Positions 1 through 7,878 of a stretch of 21,300 nt of DNA are shown here, in pieces (position 1 is the stretch's first letter; each line of letters starts with the position of its first letter). Source of the DNA: JACPDH01 sp051305935 (GTDB lineage: Bacteria; Acidobacteriota; Thermoanaerobaculia; Gp7-AA8); contig JBPPMG010000391.1 of NCBI GenBank assembly GCA_051305935.1, positions 1 through 21,300 of the forward strand, written 5' to 3'. The notes below the pieces were generated by a model. That model was not told where the DNA came from, did not search any database, and saw nothing but the letters and a program-made list of their open reading frames with translations. The position numbers were made by a program, and so were the translations under genes.

Positions 1-66
1 CCTGATCCCACCCCCCCGAGTCTCCGCAGTTCATCGCGGCGGCCCGCCCCTCGCGGAAGTCTCCGG

Positions 67-178
67 ATTTCGAATTTGAAAGGCGGGCACTCGACCGAGT
101 CGCCCGCCTTTTTCGCTTTCCACAGGCGTCGGCGCGGGCGACGAGGTATCCAGGCTCCCCAAATTCGAAATTCGAAAT
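67..178. repeat. AT-rich inverted repeat with TTCGAAA units
   Basis: ATTTCGAATTTG at 67-78 is exactly complementary to CAAATTCGAAAT at 160-171, and a second TTCGAAAT unit follows at 171-178. The AT-rich arms stand out in a GC-rich region and enclose the terminator hairpin at 81-113. The 7-nt period of the ATTCGAA units resembles the heptameric arrays seen near 17515 and 20259. The inverted repeat is directly visible; any function is unknown. Confidence 0.55.
81..113 (+). terminator. Rho-independent terminator of an upstream gene
   Basis: AGGCGGGC (81-88) pairs perfectly with GCCCGCCT (102-109). An inner ACTCG/CGAGT pairing can extend the stem, and a run of five T follows (109-113). It would end a plus-strand transcript entering from the left edge. 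No coding sequence in bases 1-80 could be identified. Confidence 0.7.
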
Positions 179-220
179 ACCCCCCGGTGCTCCAGCGTTC
201 TCCCGCACGCTTCGGAAGGC

Positions 221-248
221 TGGACAGCAGCGCTGGCATCGGTATAAT
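221..248 (+). promoter_or_regulatory. Sigma70-type promoter of tRNA-Thr
   Basis: TGGACA at 221-226 (five of six to TTGACA), a 16-bp spacer and a perfect TATAAT at 243-248. The predicted transcript start near 255 lies about 30 bases before the mature tRNA 5' end. Confidence 0.65.
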
Positions 249-283
249 CCGCGCTGCTCCGGGCCTGCCGGCAAGCATCCCAC

Positions 284-359
284 GCCGTTGTAGCTCAGTT
301 GGTAGAGCAGCTGATTCGTAATCAGCAGGTCACCGGTTCGAGTCCGGTCAACGGCTCCA
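284..359 (+). tRNA. tRNA-Thr (anticodon CGU)
   Basis: A 76-base cloverleaf. The acceptor stem GCCGTTG (284-290) pairs with CAACGGC (349-355). The D arm contains AGCTCAGTTGGTAGAGC. The anticodon stem GCTGA/TCAGC encloses loop TTCGTAA, with anticodon CGT at 317-319, which reads ACG (Thr). The T arm is CCGGTTCGAGTCCGG. The discriminator base is T and the CCA end is encoded (357-359). No duplicate of the tRNA 3' end, which would mark an integrated element, was seen elsewhere in the window. Confidence 0.97.
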
Positions 360-374
360 GAATACAAATGACTT

Positions 375-405
375 ACGGCCACCTGAGAGGGTGGCCGTTG
401 CTGTT
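375..405 (+). terminator. Hairpin downstream of tRNA-Thr, probable terminator
   Basis: ACGGCCACC (375-383) pairs perfectly with GGTGGCCGT (390-398) around a 6-base loop. A short, imperfect T-rich stretch (TTGCTGTTT) follows. The position 16 bases after the tRNA suits termination of the tRNA transcript. Confidence 0.6.
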
Positions 406-741
406 TCAGGGGGAATGGCACCCTAAGTGGCACCCGGGAGAATCCTCTCGGGAGCAGGCGCGAGGCTGGCGAAGAGCGCGAGTCGGGTGAGACGGCAACC
501 GCATGGCACTCGAGCGACCCACCCCCGGGGTGACGGGGTGATCCTTCGATTCCGTTTGGGTCCCCTCTTGAACAAATGTCAGTCTCGCGTCTGCTTGCCT
601 TTAACCATTCGGCCAGCTGAGATGCGGGGAGGTGCCAACTGCGCCTCCTGATCGCGAACGCCGGAAACGTTGCGGAGACGATGTCGCCTCACGGGACAGG
701 TGTTCATGTTGGGAAACTCCTAGGGGATCCTAACTCGTGTA
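406..741. other. Intergenic stretch, no gene recognised
   Basis: Short open frames occur here, but none has a recognisable product or a convincing ribosome site. The only visible structure is a direct repeat TGGCACCC at 416-423 and 428-435. Base composition is less GC-biased than the coding regions nearby. Confidence 0.5.
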
Positions 742-827
742 GGGGGTCGCACCTCGAATCTATAGTTTACGTGTCGGTCGCGGCCGTATTTTCCTGATGG
801 TAACTATAGTTTCGGGGTGTGACCCCC
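742..827. repeat. 86-bp palindromic repeat, copy A
   Basis: The left arm at 742-770 and the right arm at 799-827 are reverse complements at 24 of 29 positions, giving a long imperfect hairpin. The same 86-bp unit recurs at 5081-5166 with 8 substitutions and no indels (about 91% identity). The outer end reads GGGGTCGCACCTCGAA. Size, palindromy, intergenic position and the GGGGTC tip resemble REP/MITE elements mobilised in trans by IS200-like TnpA_REP transposases. No such transposase gene is in the window, so that link is inference. Confidence 0.85.
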
Positions 828-1011
828 CCGCAGGCTCCGCGAAGCAATCTCCCAGGCGCGCACGAAAATCTACTGTTCGTAGAAATCAGAAGGCCGAAGC
901 TCTGACCCGATCGGTTGCGAAGTCAGGCTGCACTGCGTTACGGTCGGCGATGGAGACGCACTTGCTCGGAGTCTCGACCTGGCGTGGGGCCAAACCCTCC
1001 AGACCCGTTCA

Positions 1012-1040
1012 CTTCGACATCCCCGCAAAGGAGGTATGAT
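1012..1040 (+). promoter_or_regulatory. Possible kinase promoter and unusual Shine-Dalgarno
   Basis: AAAGGAGGT at 1027-1035 is a near-perfect anti-SD complement, but it lies 28 bases before the kinase ATG at 1064. The only ATG near it (1036) abuts it and opens a different frame that ends at 1164. TATGAT at 1035-1040 could instead be a -10 box (weak -35 TTCGAC at 1013-1018), which would start the transcript only about 16-18 bases before the kinase ATG. Confidence 0.35.
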
Positions 1041-1063
1041 TTCCTCTCGGCTCTTCACAACTG

Positions 1064-3802
1064 ATGGCATCCTCACTCGATCGTGGCATCACGCTTGCGC
1101 ATTACCGGATTCTTTCCGCCCTCGGTGCTGGCGGAATGGGAGAGGTGTACGAAGCGCTCGATGAGCGGCTCGACCGCGCAGTCGCGCTGAAAGTGCTTCC
1201 GCCGGAGTTCGTTCAGAACGAGGAACGGGTGCGGCGATTCGTCCTCGAGGCGAAGTCGGCCTCTGGGCTGAACCATCCGCACATCGTAACGATCTACGAC
1301 ATCGGACACGCCGAGCCCGAGCAGAAGGACTCCGCAGATCCTTCAACGCCCAGTAAGGCCGTGCACTACATCGCGATGGAGCTCGTCCGCGGCCTGTCAC
1401 TCCGCGACAAGATCCATGGCGAGAAGGCGCCTCTCAAAGAGCTCATTCGCTGGCTCGCGCAAGTGGCCGAGGGGATGGCCAAGGCTCATGCAGCGGGAAT
1501 CGTCCATCGCGATCTCAAGCCTGACAACGTGATGATCAGCAACGACGGCTTCGCGAAGATTCTCGATTTCGGTCTCGCGAAACTGATTGAGGGAAAGTCG
1601 CCGGCCGAAGGCGGGGCATCGATGGCGACCGACGTGCGGGACACGCAACAGGGTGCCGTGATGGGAACGGTGGGCTACATGTCGCCCGAGCAGGTGCAGG
1701 GACGAGTCGTCGATGCCCGCTCGGACATCTTCTCGTTCGGCTGCATCCTCTACGAGGCGACCACGCGCCAACGCGCGTTCGAAGCCGACTCACAGATCGA
1801 GACGATGCACCAGATCATCAACGCGGCGCCCGCTCCGGTTGCGGAGCTGAATCCCGACGCACCCGCCGAGCTTCGGAGGTTGATCCGGCGGTGCCTGGCG
1901 AAGGATCCGGAGAAGCGCTACCAGTCGATGAGGGACATTGCGCTGGATCTCTTCGAACTGGTCGACGAATTCGACACGCTGTCGGCGAATGCAACGTCAC
2001 AGTCGAGCTCGAACTCAGGCTCGGGGTCGATCGGAGTGGTCACGCGCCGGCGATCCTGGCCGTTCGTTGCCGCCGTCGTCGTGCTGATCGCAGCGCTCAC
2101 AGTCCTCGGCGTTCTCTTTCTGCGACGGCAGGCGCCGGGAGCTCTGCCGCCCCTCGAGGCGACGTTCACACAACTGACCGACCTCAGCGGGCAGGAAACG
2201 CAACCGGCGATTTCTCCCGATGGCCAGTACCTCGCGTATGTTGCGCCGTCGCCCGATTCCTCAGGCAGCGACATCTTCCTGCTCCGCGTCGGCGGCAGAA
2301 ATCCGATCAACCTCACCAGGAGCGCGTCTGACGGGAACCAGCAGCCTGCGTTCGCGCCTGACGGTCAGTCGATTGCATTCCGTTCCGAGCGGGGAGGGGG
2401 CGGCATCTACGTGATGGGAGCGACAGGTGAGTCGGTACGACGAATCGCCGACTTCGGGTTCAACCCATCCTTTTCGCCGGACGGCAAGAGAATTGTCGTC
2501 TCGACCGAAACCGGGAACACGCCTTCGAACCGCCCTTCCGACGCGCAACTCTGGGCGATCGAAGTGCAGACCGGGGAGAACAGGAAGATCTACGACGGAG
2601 ATGCGGTCATGCCGCGCTGGTCGCCAAACGGCCACCGCATCGCGTTCTGGGGCCTGCCGTATCCGGGCCAGGGCCAGCGCGACATCCTGACCATTCCCGC
2701 GGATGGCGGCGAGGCGGTACCGGTCACCGACGATCCCCCGCTCGACTGGAGTCCGGCATGGGCCCCCGACGGCGAGTCGCTCTACTTCGCGAGCGACCGC
2801 GGCGGCAGCATGAATCTCTGGCGCGCGCCGATCGACGAATCCACCGGCGAGCTGACTGGGCCACTGCAGGCACTCACGACACCGTCCGCTTGGAGTGGAG
2901 AGCTCGACATGGCGCGGACGGCCGCCCGGATCGTCTACGCCGCCTCGAGCACTGAGATCAATGTGCACCGGATCACGATCGACCCGCGGACGATGAAGGT
3001 CGTGGGAGGCGATGTCCCCGTCACGAGTGGTTCGACGCCGTTCGTCGATCCGGACATCTCTCCCGACGGATCGACCGTGGTCATGCGAAGTTGGTCGGTG
3101 CAGGAAGACCTCTATCTCGTGAACTCCGACGGCAGCGATCTCCGCAAGATCACTGACGATGCGGCCAAGGATCGGGCCCCGCGGTGGTCTCGCGACGGAA
3201 AACGGATCGCGTTCTACTCGGACCGCACCGGACGGTACGAGATATGGACGATCGACGCAGAAGGAAGCAACCTGCAGCAGGTTACGAAGACGACCGGTCC
3301 CATTCTCTGGTCTCCGTCCTGGTCGCCGGATGGACAGCGAATTCTGACATCCAACGTGGAGGGCACCCAGATATTGAGCCTCACCGGGGCACTGCCGGTA
3401 TCCACAATTGAGAAACTGCCGCCGATCGAAGAAGGACTGACGTTCCTGGGGACGGGCTGGTCGGCCGACGGAAACTGGCTGGCTGGACGCGGTCTCCGCG
3501 ATGGGTCGTCGGTCCGCGAGGGGATCTGGGCGTACTCCCTCGAGGACAAGAAGTACTCGAAACTCTCCAGCCTGGCAACTGAGGCGCCACCTGTAAGCTG
3601 GATGCCGGACAGTCGTCACGTCGTCTTCGCATCCGGAAACAGACTCATCATCGCCGTCGATCGCGTCACACTCGCGACGACAGAGGTTTTCAAATCGGAG
3701 AGCCACGGGGTCCGTTTTCCCAGTCTGACGGCAGACGGTTCAATGATCTACTTTAATGCGATACGCCGGGAGAGCGACATCTGGATGGCTACGGTCGAGT
3801 GA
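1064..3802 (+). CDS. Membrane Ser/Thr protein kinase with PD40/TolB-like propeller
   Basis: A 912-residue eukaryote-like kinase. Residues about 14-290 form the kinase domain: glycine loop GAGGMGEVY (21-29), ATP lysine K43 in ALKVLP, catalytic HRDLKPDN (148-155), DFG (168-170), and an activation segment leading to GTVGYMSPEQ. All key residues are present, so it should be active. A polar Ser-rich linker leads to a single membrane helix near residues 331-350, preceded by arginines. The remaining ~560 residues lie outside the membrane and carry repeated W/F-SPDG-(K/Q)-I-AF strands (for example PAFAPDGQSIAF, PRWSRDGKRIAF), the signature of PD40/TolB-like beta-propeller blades. The family probably couples an extracytoplasmic propeller sensor to cytoplasmic phosphorylation; ligand and substrates are unknown. 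ATG 1064 is the first start available in frame (TGA at 1037-1039). No partner gene adjoins it; it converges with the broken propeller gene downstream. Confidence 0.95.
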   Translation: MASSLDRGITLAHYRILSALGAGGMGEVYEALDERLDRAVALKVLPPEFVQNEERVRRFVLEAKSASGLNHPHIVTIYDIGHAEPEQKDSADPSTPSKAVHYIAMELVRGLSLRDKIHGEKAPLKELIRWLAQVAEGMAKAHAAGIVHRDLKPDNVMISNDGFAKILDFGLAKLIEGKSPAEGGASMATDVRDTQQGAVMGTVGYMSPEQVQGRVVDARSDIFSFGCILYEATTRQRAFEADSQIETMHQIINAAPAPVAELNPDAPAELRRLIRRCLAKDPEKRYQSMRDIALDLFELVDEFDTLSANATSQSSSNSGSGSIGVVTRRRSWPFVAAVVVLIAALTVLGVLFLRRQAPGALPPLEATFTQLTDLSGQETQPAISPDGQYLAYVAPSPDSSGSDIFLLRVGGRNPINLTRSASDGNQQPAFAPDGQSIAFRSERGGGGIYVMGATGESVRRIADFGFNPSFSPDGKRIVVSTETGNTPSNRPSDAQLWAIEVQTGENRKIYDGDAVMPRWSPNGHRIAFWGLPYPGQGQRDILTIPADGGEAVPVTDDPPLDWSPAWAPDGESLYFASDRGGSMNLWRAPIDESTGELTGPLQALTTPSAWSGELDMARTAARIVYAASSTEINVHRITIDPRTMKVVGGDVPVTSGSTPFVDPDISPDGSTVVMRSWSVQEDLYLVNSDGSDLRKITDDAAKDRAPRWSRDGKRIAFYSDRTGRYEIWTIDAEGSNLQQVTKTTGPILWSPSWSPDGQRILTSNVEGTQILSLTGALPVSTIEKLPPIEEGLTFLGTGWSADGNWLAGRGLRDGSSVREGIWAYSLEDKKYSKLSSLATEAPPVSWMPDSRHVVFASGNRLIIAVDRVTLATTEVFKSESHGVRFPSLTADGSMIYFNAIRRESDIWMATVE

Positions 3803-3806
3803 CCGA

Positions 3807-3879
3807 GGAATGGGGTCAGACCTCGAAAGTTTCCGTTCCAACCGTCTCGTAGGAAACTTTCGAGGCTTGACCCCATTCC
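3807..3879. repeat. 73-bp palindromic repeat between convergent genes
   Basis: The 28-base arms 3807-3834 and 3852-3879 are reverse complements at 26 of 28 positions, around a 17-base loop. Each arm carries GGAATGGGGTC, then ACCTCGAAAGTTTCC or a two-base variant of it. The tip GGGGTCnnACCTCGAA matches the ends of the 86-bp repeats at 742 and 5081, so these look like members of one superfamily. It begins four bases after the kinase stop and may serve as a transcript end for both converging genes. The hairpin is seen; mobility and terminator role are inferred. Confidence 0.85.
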
Positions 3880-3918
3880 CCTCACTGTCCCTTTCCCAGT
3901 TGCGCCGAAGGTGCCGGG

Positions 3919-5001
3919 TCAGGGTGTCGGATCGGCGCGGATTGAAACAATGGAACCGGCCAGTGTTCCGACATAGAGCTCTCCGGCCGGCCCGGCGGCG
4001 AACGAGCGGGGAACGCCAGGAACGGCATCGCACGAGAGAAGCCGGCCGGACGCTGCGTCGATCCTGCAGAACTGCTTCGTATCGAGCCCGACGAGAATGG
4101 TGCCGCCGAGGACGAAGGGACGGAAGGCCGACCACTCCCCGTCGCGCTCGAGCTCCCAGGCCACGGACGTGAGATCCGGCGAATGGCAGACGAGACTGGC
4201 GGGCTTTCCGGTGGTCAGCGCGACGACGCCGCGCGTTGTCAGGGTCAGCGCACCGAACGGCGTGCCCCCCGGAGCCGACGTCGCGACGAGCGATCCGTCC
4301 TTCAGCGCGAAGCGTCGAATCCTCCCGTCCGCCGATCCGACCCACACTGTCTCGCCGTCCGAGACGACGCCCGTCGAGAAGGCGACCCCGAGGTCGTTGA
4401 CCCACGCATCCTTCCCCGTCTCGGGCTCGAGCGCGCGAATCGAGCCGTCGACTCCGGGAACGATGAGCAGGCCGCCCGCGAGCACAGGTGATTGCGGGCG
4501 CCACCGCGTCTGCCGCGCCTCGATCGTGCGCGACCAGGCGACGACCCCGTCGGAGACGCGTATGGCCGCAACGTTTCCATTAGGCTCGATCCCCACGACG
4601 AGCCCGCTCCCGCCGTCGAGAACCAGGTCGGTGACGAGCCTTTCGTCAAACGGCGTGCTCCACGCCACGTCTCCGCCATCCACGAGGATCGCGACTGTCG
4701 CAGCTCCCTTCGCCGAGTCCCCTGCGACGATGAGCATCTTGCCTGCGACGACGCCGCGACCGTGGAACTGCGTTCCTCGCACGGTTTCGCGCGCGTCGTG
4801 CGTCCATTCGATCGCCCCGGTTTCGGGGTCGAGCCCCAAAATGGAGCCCGAGCAGGAGGCGACGACGACCCGATTGCCCGCGACCGCGGGCGGAGAGAAG
4901 ACTCAGCCTCCGGTTTCCGTCTTCCAGGCGACGGTCGAGGACGCCAAGGCTGCACCGGATACAGCGAGCAACAGGGCGAGTGAGGCCAGAGTCTTGGTCA
5001 T
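3919..5001 (-). pseudogene. Secreted PQQ/BamB-like beta-propeller gene with in-frame TGA
   Basis: The natural start is probably ATG 5001-4999, which gives a signal peptide (MTKTLASLALLLAVSGAALA) followed by SSTVAWKTETGG. A TGA at 4905-4903 then interrupts the frame, which continues without a shift as VFSPPAVAGNRVV and on through repeated WD/PQQ-type blades (for example GLDPETGAIEW, ALEPETGKDAW, GSADGRIRRFALKDGSLV) to a stop at 3919. A single CGA-to-TGA change would explain the break. The next start after the stop is TTG 4839, which would make a 306-residue protein without export signal. The family (BamB-like or PQQ-type propellers) has scaffold or binding roles; none can be assigned here. It could be a real pseudogene, a recent allele or a sequencing error. 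UGA recoding is unlikely because UGA ends several intact genes nearby. Confidence 0.8.
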
Positions 5002-5080
5002 GTCTGATTTTACGCGCCAGCATTGCCGAGGGTAACGCCCCGGGCACATCGAATGCGGGATCGGAGCCGAACTATGTGGA

Positions 5081-5166
5081 GAGGGTCGCACCTCGAATCT
5101 ATAGTTTACGCGTCGGTCGCGGCCGTCTTCGCCTGTTGGTAACTATTGTTTCGAGGTGTGACCCCC
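5081..5166. repeat. 86-bp palindromic repeat, copy B
   Basis: Same length and arms as the element at 742-827 (8 mismatches). Arms 5081-5109 and 5138-5166. It sits between the divergently oriented propeller pseudogene and the molybdoenzyme gene. Its right tip continues into a further small inverted repeat, CCACCCC (5165-5171) with GGGGTGG (5185-5191). Confidence 0.85.
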
Positions 5167-5357
5167 ACCCCTGACTGAGTATCTGGGGTGGGTGGGAGTG
5201 TCCGGTTCGATTGAGGGAGAATGGCACACGGGCGGAGGAGCGCGCTCCGGCGCGCAGCGGCGATTGTGACCCCACTGCTCACTTTCCGTGTGGCCCCGGG
5301 TGCGGGTGGTAGACTCCCTCTCGCCGGCCGCCCGCGAGCGTTTCGCGTCAGCCGGCC

Positions 5358-7685
5358 GTGAATCGCGCAATGCCTGCGACGTTCGAACAGACGGCCTGCA
5401 TTCTCTGCTCGCGAAACTGCGGGCTTCGCGTCACGACCGACGGCGGCCGTATCACGAGCGTGCGCGGCGACGAGTCTCATCCGGTCTCCAAGGGCTACCT
5501 CTGCCAGAAGGCGGCGCGCCTTCAGCACTACCAGGAGCACGCGGACCGGCTGGAGCATCCGCTGCGACGCGAGCCCGACGGCAGCTTCGTGCGCGTCGGC
5601 TGGGACGAGGCTCTCGCCGACATCGCGAAACGCCTGGTCGCGATCCGCGAGCGGCACGGGGGCCGCGCGTTCGCCTTCTACGGCGGCGGAGGCCAGGGCA
5701 ATCACCTCGGTGGCGCCTACAGCCGGCAGCTGCTGAAGGCAATGAAGAGCCGGTTCGTCTACAGCGCTCTCGCACAGGAGAAGACGGGTGACTTCTGGGT
5801 GAACGGCCGCCTCTTCGGCGACCAGCGCTGCCACATCACCGAAGACATCGAGCACGCCGACGTCGCACTGGTCATCGGCGCGAACCCGTTCCAGGCGCAC
5901 GGCATCCCGAATGCGCGCGACACGCTGCGCGAGTTGAAGAACGACGGGGAGCGCATGCTGGTCGTCGTCGACCCGCGGCGAACGGAGACGGCGCGCGGGG
6001 CCGACGTGCACCTGCAGCTGCGTCCCGGGACCGACGCGTTCCTGATCGCGGCGATGCTCGCGATCATCGTGCGCGACGGGCTGCACGATCGCGCGTTTCT
6101 CGCCGAGCGCTGCGTCGGATTCGAGGCGCTCGAGGCCGAGCTTCGCGCGATCCCCGTCGAGGAGTTCGTGCGCCGGGCCGACGTTCCGCTCGGCGACGTC
6201 GAGCGCGTCGCGCGCGCGTTCGCGAAGGCGCGCGCCGCGTGCGTTCGCGTCGACCTCGGGTTGCAGCAGAGCCTTCACAGCACATTGAACTCGTACCTCG
6301 AGAAGCTTCTCTTCCTCGTCACCGGCCACTTCGGCAGGCAGGGCTGCAACAACTTCCACGCGTACCTCCTCCCGATCCTCGGCAACACCGACGAGCGCGA
6401 CCCGCGCCACCCTCGCACCGCGAGGCACGGCATGCACCCGATCGGCGGGCTGTACCCGCCTAATATCCTGCCGGACGAGATCGAGTACGACGGCGACGAC
6501 CGGATCCGCGCGATGTTCGTCGACAGCGCGAACCCGGTGCTGACCGGCGCGAACACGACGGCGTACGAGCGCGCCTTCGCGAAGCTCGAGTTGCTCGTCG
6601 TCGTCGACGTCGCGATGAGCGAGACGGCGCGGCTGGCGCACTACGTGCTCCCCGCGGCGACGCAGTTCGAGAAGTGGGAGTGCACCGGATTCAACCTCGA
6701 GTTCCCGGAGAACGCGTTCCACTTGCGCCATCCCATCTTCCCGCCGCGCGCGGAGGCGTTGCCGGAACCGGAGATTTACACGCGCCTGCTCGAGGCGATG
6801 GGAGAGATCCCGCGCTCGTTTCCGATACTCGCGCGAATCGCGGCGATGGAGCCGGAATTCACGAGCCACGGCGTGTTTCTCGCGGCGCTCGGCGCGAAGC
6901 TCGGCGCGCACGCGCGACTCCGGCCGTACGCAGCGTCGATCGCGTACCGCACATTTGGCCGCGCGCTCCGTGCCGCGCGCGCGAATCCGGCGCGCGTGTC
7001 GCCCGCCGCCGCCGCCCCGCTGCTCGGCCTGGCGATCGACCTCGCGCGCCGGGAGCCCGCGGCGGTGCGTCGGGCCGGCCATCGGGGCAAAGGCCTGGCG
7101 TTAGGCGTGGCGCTGTTCCGCGCGATCCTCGATCGCGCCGAGGGGACGGTCGTCACGAGACATGAGTTCGACGACACCTGGTCGATGCTCCGGCACCGCG
7201 ACGCGCGCGTCCATCTCGACATTTCCGAGATGCTCGCGGCTCTGCGCGCGCTGCGTGACGAGCCGGAGCCACGGAGCGGGCTCGTGCTGCTCGCTGGCGA
7301 GCGCAGAACCTACAACGCCAACCAGATCTATCGCGATCCGGCGTGGAGGAAGACCGATCCGGACGGAGCGATGCGCATGCATCCCGACGACGCGCGCGCA
7401 CGCGGACTGGCGAAAGGCGCGCGGGCGCTCTGCGCATCGGACACCGCTGCGATCGAAGTCGTCGTCGACGTCGACGACTCGGTACGGCCCGGCATGGTCA
7501 CGCTGCCTCACGGATACGGCATGCGGTACCGCGGCGGGGAGCCGCAAGGCCCGCAGATCAACCGCCTCACCGCGAGCGACCACTGCGACCCGCTCGCTCG
7601 CACGCCGTATCACAAGCACGTGCCGGTCACCGTGCGCGCGGTGGAGGCGTCAACGCCGGAGCGAGGAGCCGGCTCGAGCTCCTGA
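5358..7685 (+). CDS. Molybdopterin-dependent oxidoreductase (DMSO reductase superfamily)
   Basis: A 775-residue catalytic-subunit-like protein. Four cysteines, C14, C17, C21 and C49 (C-x2-C-x3-C-x27-C), fit an N-terminal [4Fe-4S] site followed by GYLCQKA. The middle has bis-MGD binding features such as ALVIGANPFQAHG and VVVDPRRTETARGAD, and FVDSANPVLTGAN. The C-terminal ~120 residues form the MopB_CT dinucleotide-binding domain (LLAGERRTYNANQIYRDPAW, then PHGYGMRYRGGEPQGPQINRL). Formate dehydrogenases carry Cys or Sec as Mo ligand; the corresponding stretch here, near residues 138-147 (LAQEKTGDFW), has neither, so the substrate cannot be called. There is no Tat signal, so it should be cytoplasmic. 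No iron-sulfur or membrane partner subunit is adjacent. The start is GTG 5358 or ATG 5370; neither has a clear ribosome site. Confidence 0.9.
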   Translation: MNRAMPATFEQTACILCSRNCGLRVTTDGGRITSVRGDESHPVSKGYLCQKAARLQHYQEHADRLEHPLRREPDGSFVRVGWDEALADIAKRLVAIRERHGGRAFAFYGGGGQGNHLGGAYSRQLLKAMKSRFVYSALAQEKTGDFWVNGRLFGDQRCHITEDIEHADVALVIGANPFQAHGIPNARDTLRELKNDGERMLVVVDPRRTETARGADVHLQLRPGTDAFLIAAMLAIIVRDGLHDRAFLAERCVGFEALEAELRAIPVEEFVRRADVPLGDVERVARAFAKARAACVRVDLGLQQSLHSTLNSYLEKLLFLVTGHFGRQGCNNFHAYLLPILGNTDERDPRHPRTARHGMHPIGGLYPPNILPDEIEYDGDDRIRAMFVDSANPVLTGANTTAYERAFAKLELLVVVDVAMSETARLAHYVLPAATQFEKWECTGFNLEFPENAFHLRHPIFPPRAEALPEPEIYTRLLEAMGEIPRSFPILARIAAMEPEFTSHGVFLAALGAKLGAHARLRPYAASIAYRTFGRALRAARANPARVSPAAAAPLLGLAIDLARREPAAVRRAGHRGKGLALGVALFRAILDRAEGTVVTRHEFDDTWSMLRHRDARVHLDISEMLAALRALRDEPEPRSGLVLLAGERRTYNANQIYRDPAWRKTDPDGAMRMHPDDARARGLAKGARALCASDTAAIEVVVDVDDSVRPGMVTLPHGYGMRYRGGEPQGPQINRLTASDHCDPLARTPYHKHVPVTVRAVEASTPERGAGSSS

Positions 7686-7700
7686 AGGACTCCGCCCGAC

Positions 7701-7805
7701 ATGAACCCTACCGAGAGAATCGCGATCGGCGCCGAAGGCGAGGCGACGACCACCGTCGGGCCGGAGGTAACGGTGCGTCACTCCGAGGGCGACAGCGTAA
7801 GCTGA
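7701..7805 (+). pseudogene. 5' stub of a thioesterase-like gene
   Basis: A 34-codon frame that begins 15 bases after the molybdoenzyme stop, with GAAGGA at 7684-7689 as possible ribosome site. IAIGAEGEATTTVGPEVTVRH resembles, from memory, the N-terminus of FlK-like hotdog thioesterases, which normally continue for about 100 more residues after TVxH. Here the similarity ends abruptly and the frame stops seven codons later, just before the copper promoter. I read it as a truncated remnant at a deletion or insertion boundary. The family assignment rests on a short match; it could also be a chance open frame. Confidence 0.4.
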
Positions 7806-7825
7806 GTTGTTTTTGACACCCTCTC

Positions 7826-7856
7826 TTGACCTTCCCACCATGGGAAGGCCCATCGT
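7826..7856 (+). promoter_or_regulatory. CueR-type promoter/operator P1 of the copper operon
   Basis: TTGACC at 7826-7831, a 19-bp spacer and CATCGT at 7851-7856. The spacer region contains a perfect 8-bp dyad, CCTTCCCA-CCA-TGGGAAGG (7830-7848), which fits the CCTTCC-N7-GGAAGG consensus of Cu(I)-sensing CueR/HmrR. The 19-bp spacer is the hallmark of MerR-family promoters, which the activator untwists. The predicted transcript start is near 7863. Confidence 0.85.
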
Positions 7857-7878
7857 GTATCCCGTGGAGAGGAACACG

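Noticed and set aside
571..640. On the minus strand, GCTGGCCGAATGGTTAAAGG looks like the D arm of a Ser/Leu tRNA.
   Set aside because: No matching acceptor stem, anticodon stem or T arm follows, so no cloverleaf can be drawn.
284..700. Integrated element at the tRNA-Thr 3' end.
   Set aside because: No integrase and no second copy of the tRNA 3' end in the window.
2261..3706. Long open frame on the minus strand inside the kinase gene.
   Set aside because: It is opposite an intact, motif-rich gene and its Arg/Asp-rich product has no family features; high GC leaves such frames open.
4903..4905. UGA recoding (selenocysteine or tryptophan) in the propeller gene.
   Set aside because: UGA terminates the kinase and several neighbouring intact genes, and the site is not in a redox motif.
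5266..5290. GTGACCCCACTGCTCAC could be a third repeat tip of the GGGGTC family.
   Set aside because: Only the GACCCC core matches and there is no second arm.
5106..7082. A 658-codon minus frame over the molybdoenzyme gene.
   Set aside because: Antisense shadow of a convincing gene; Arg-rich, without motifs.
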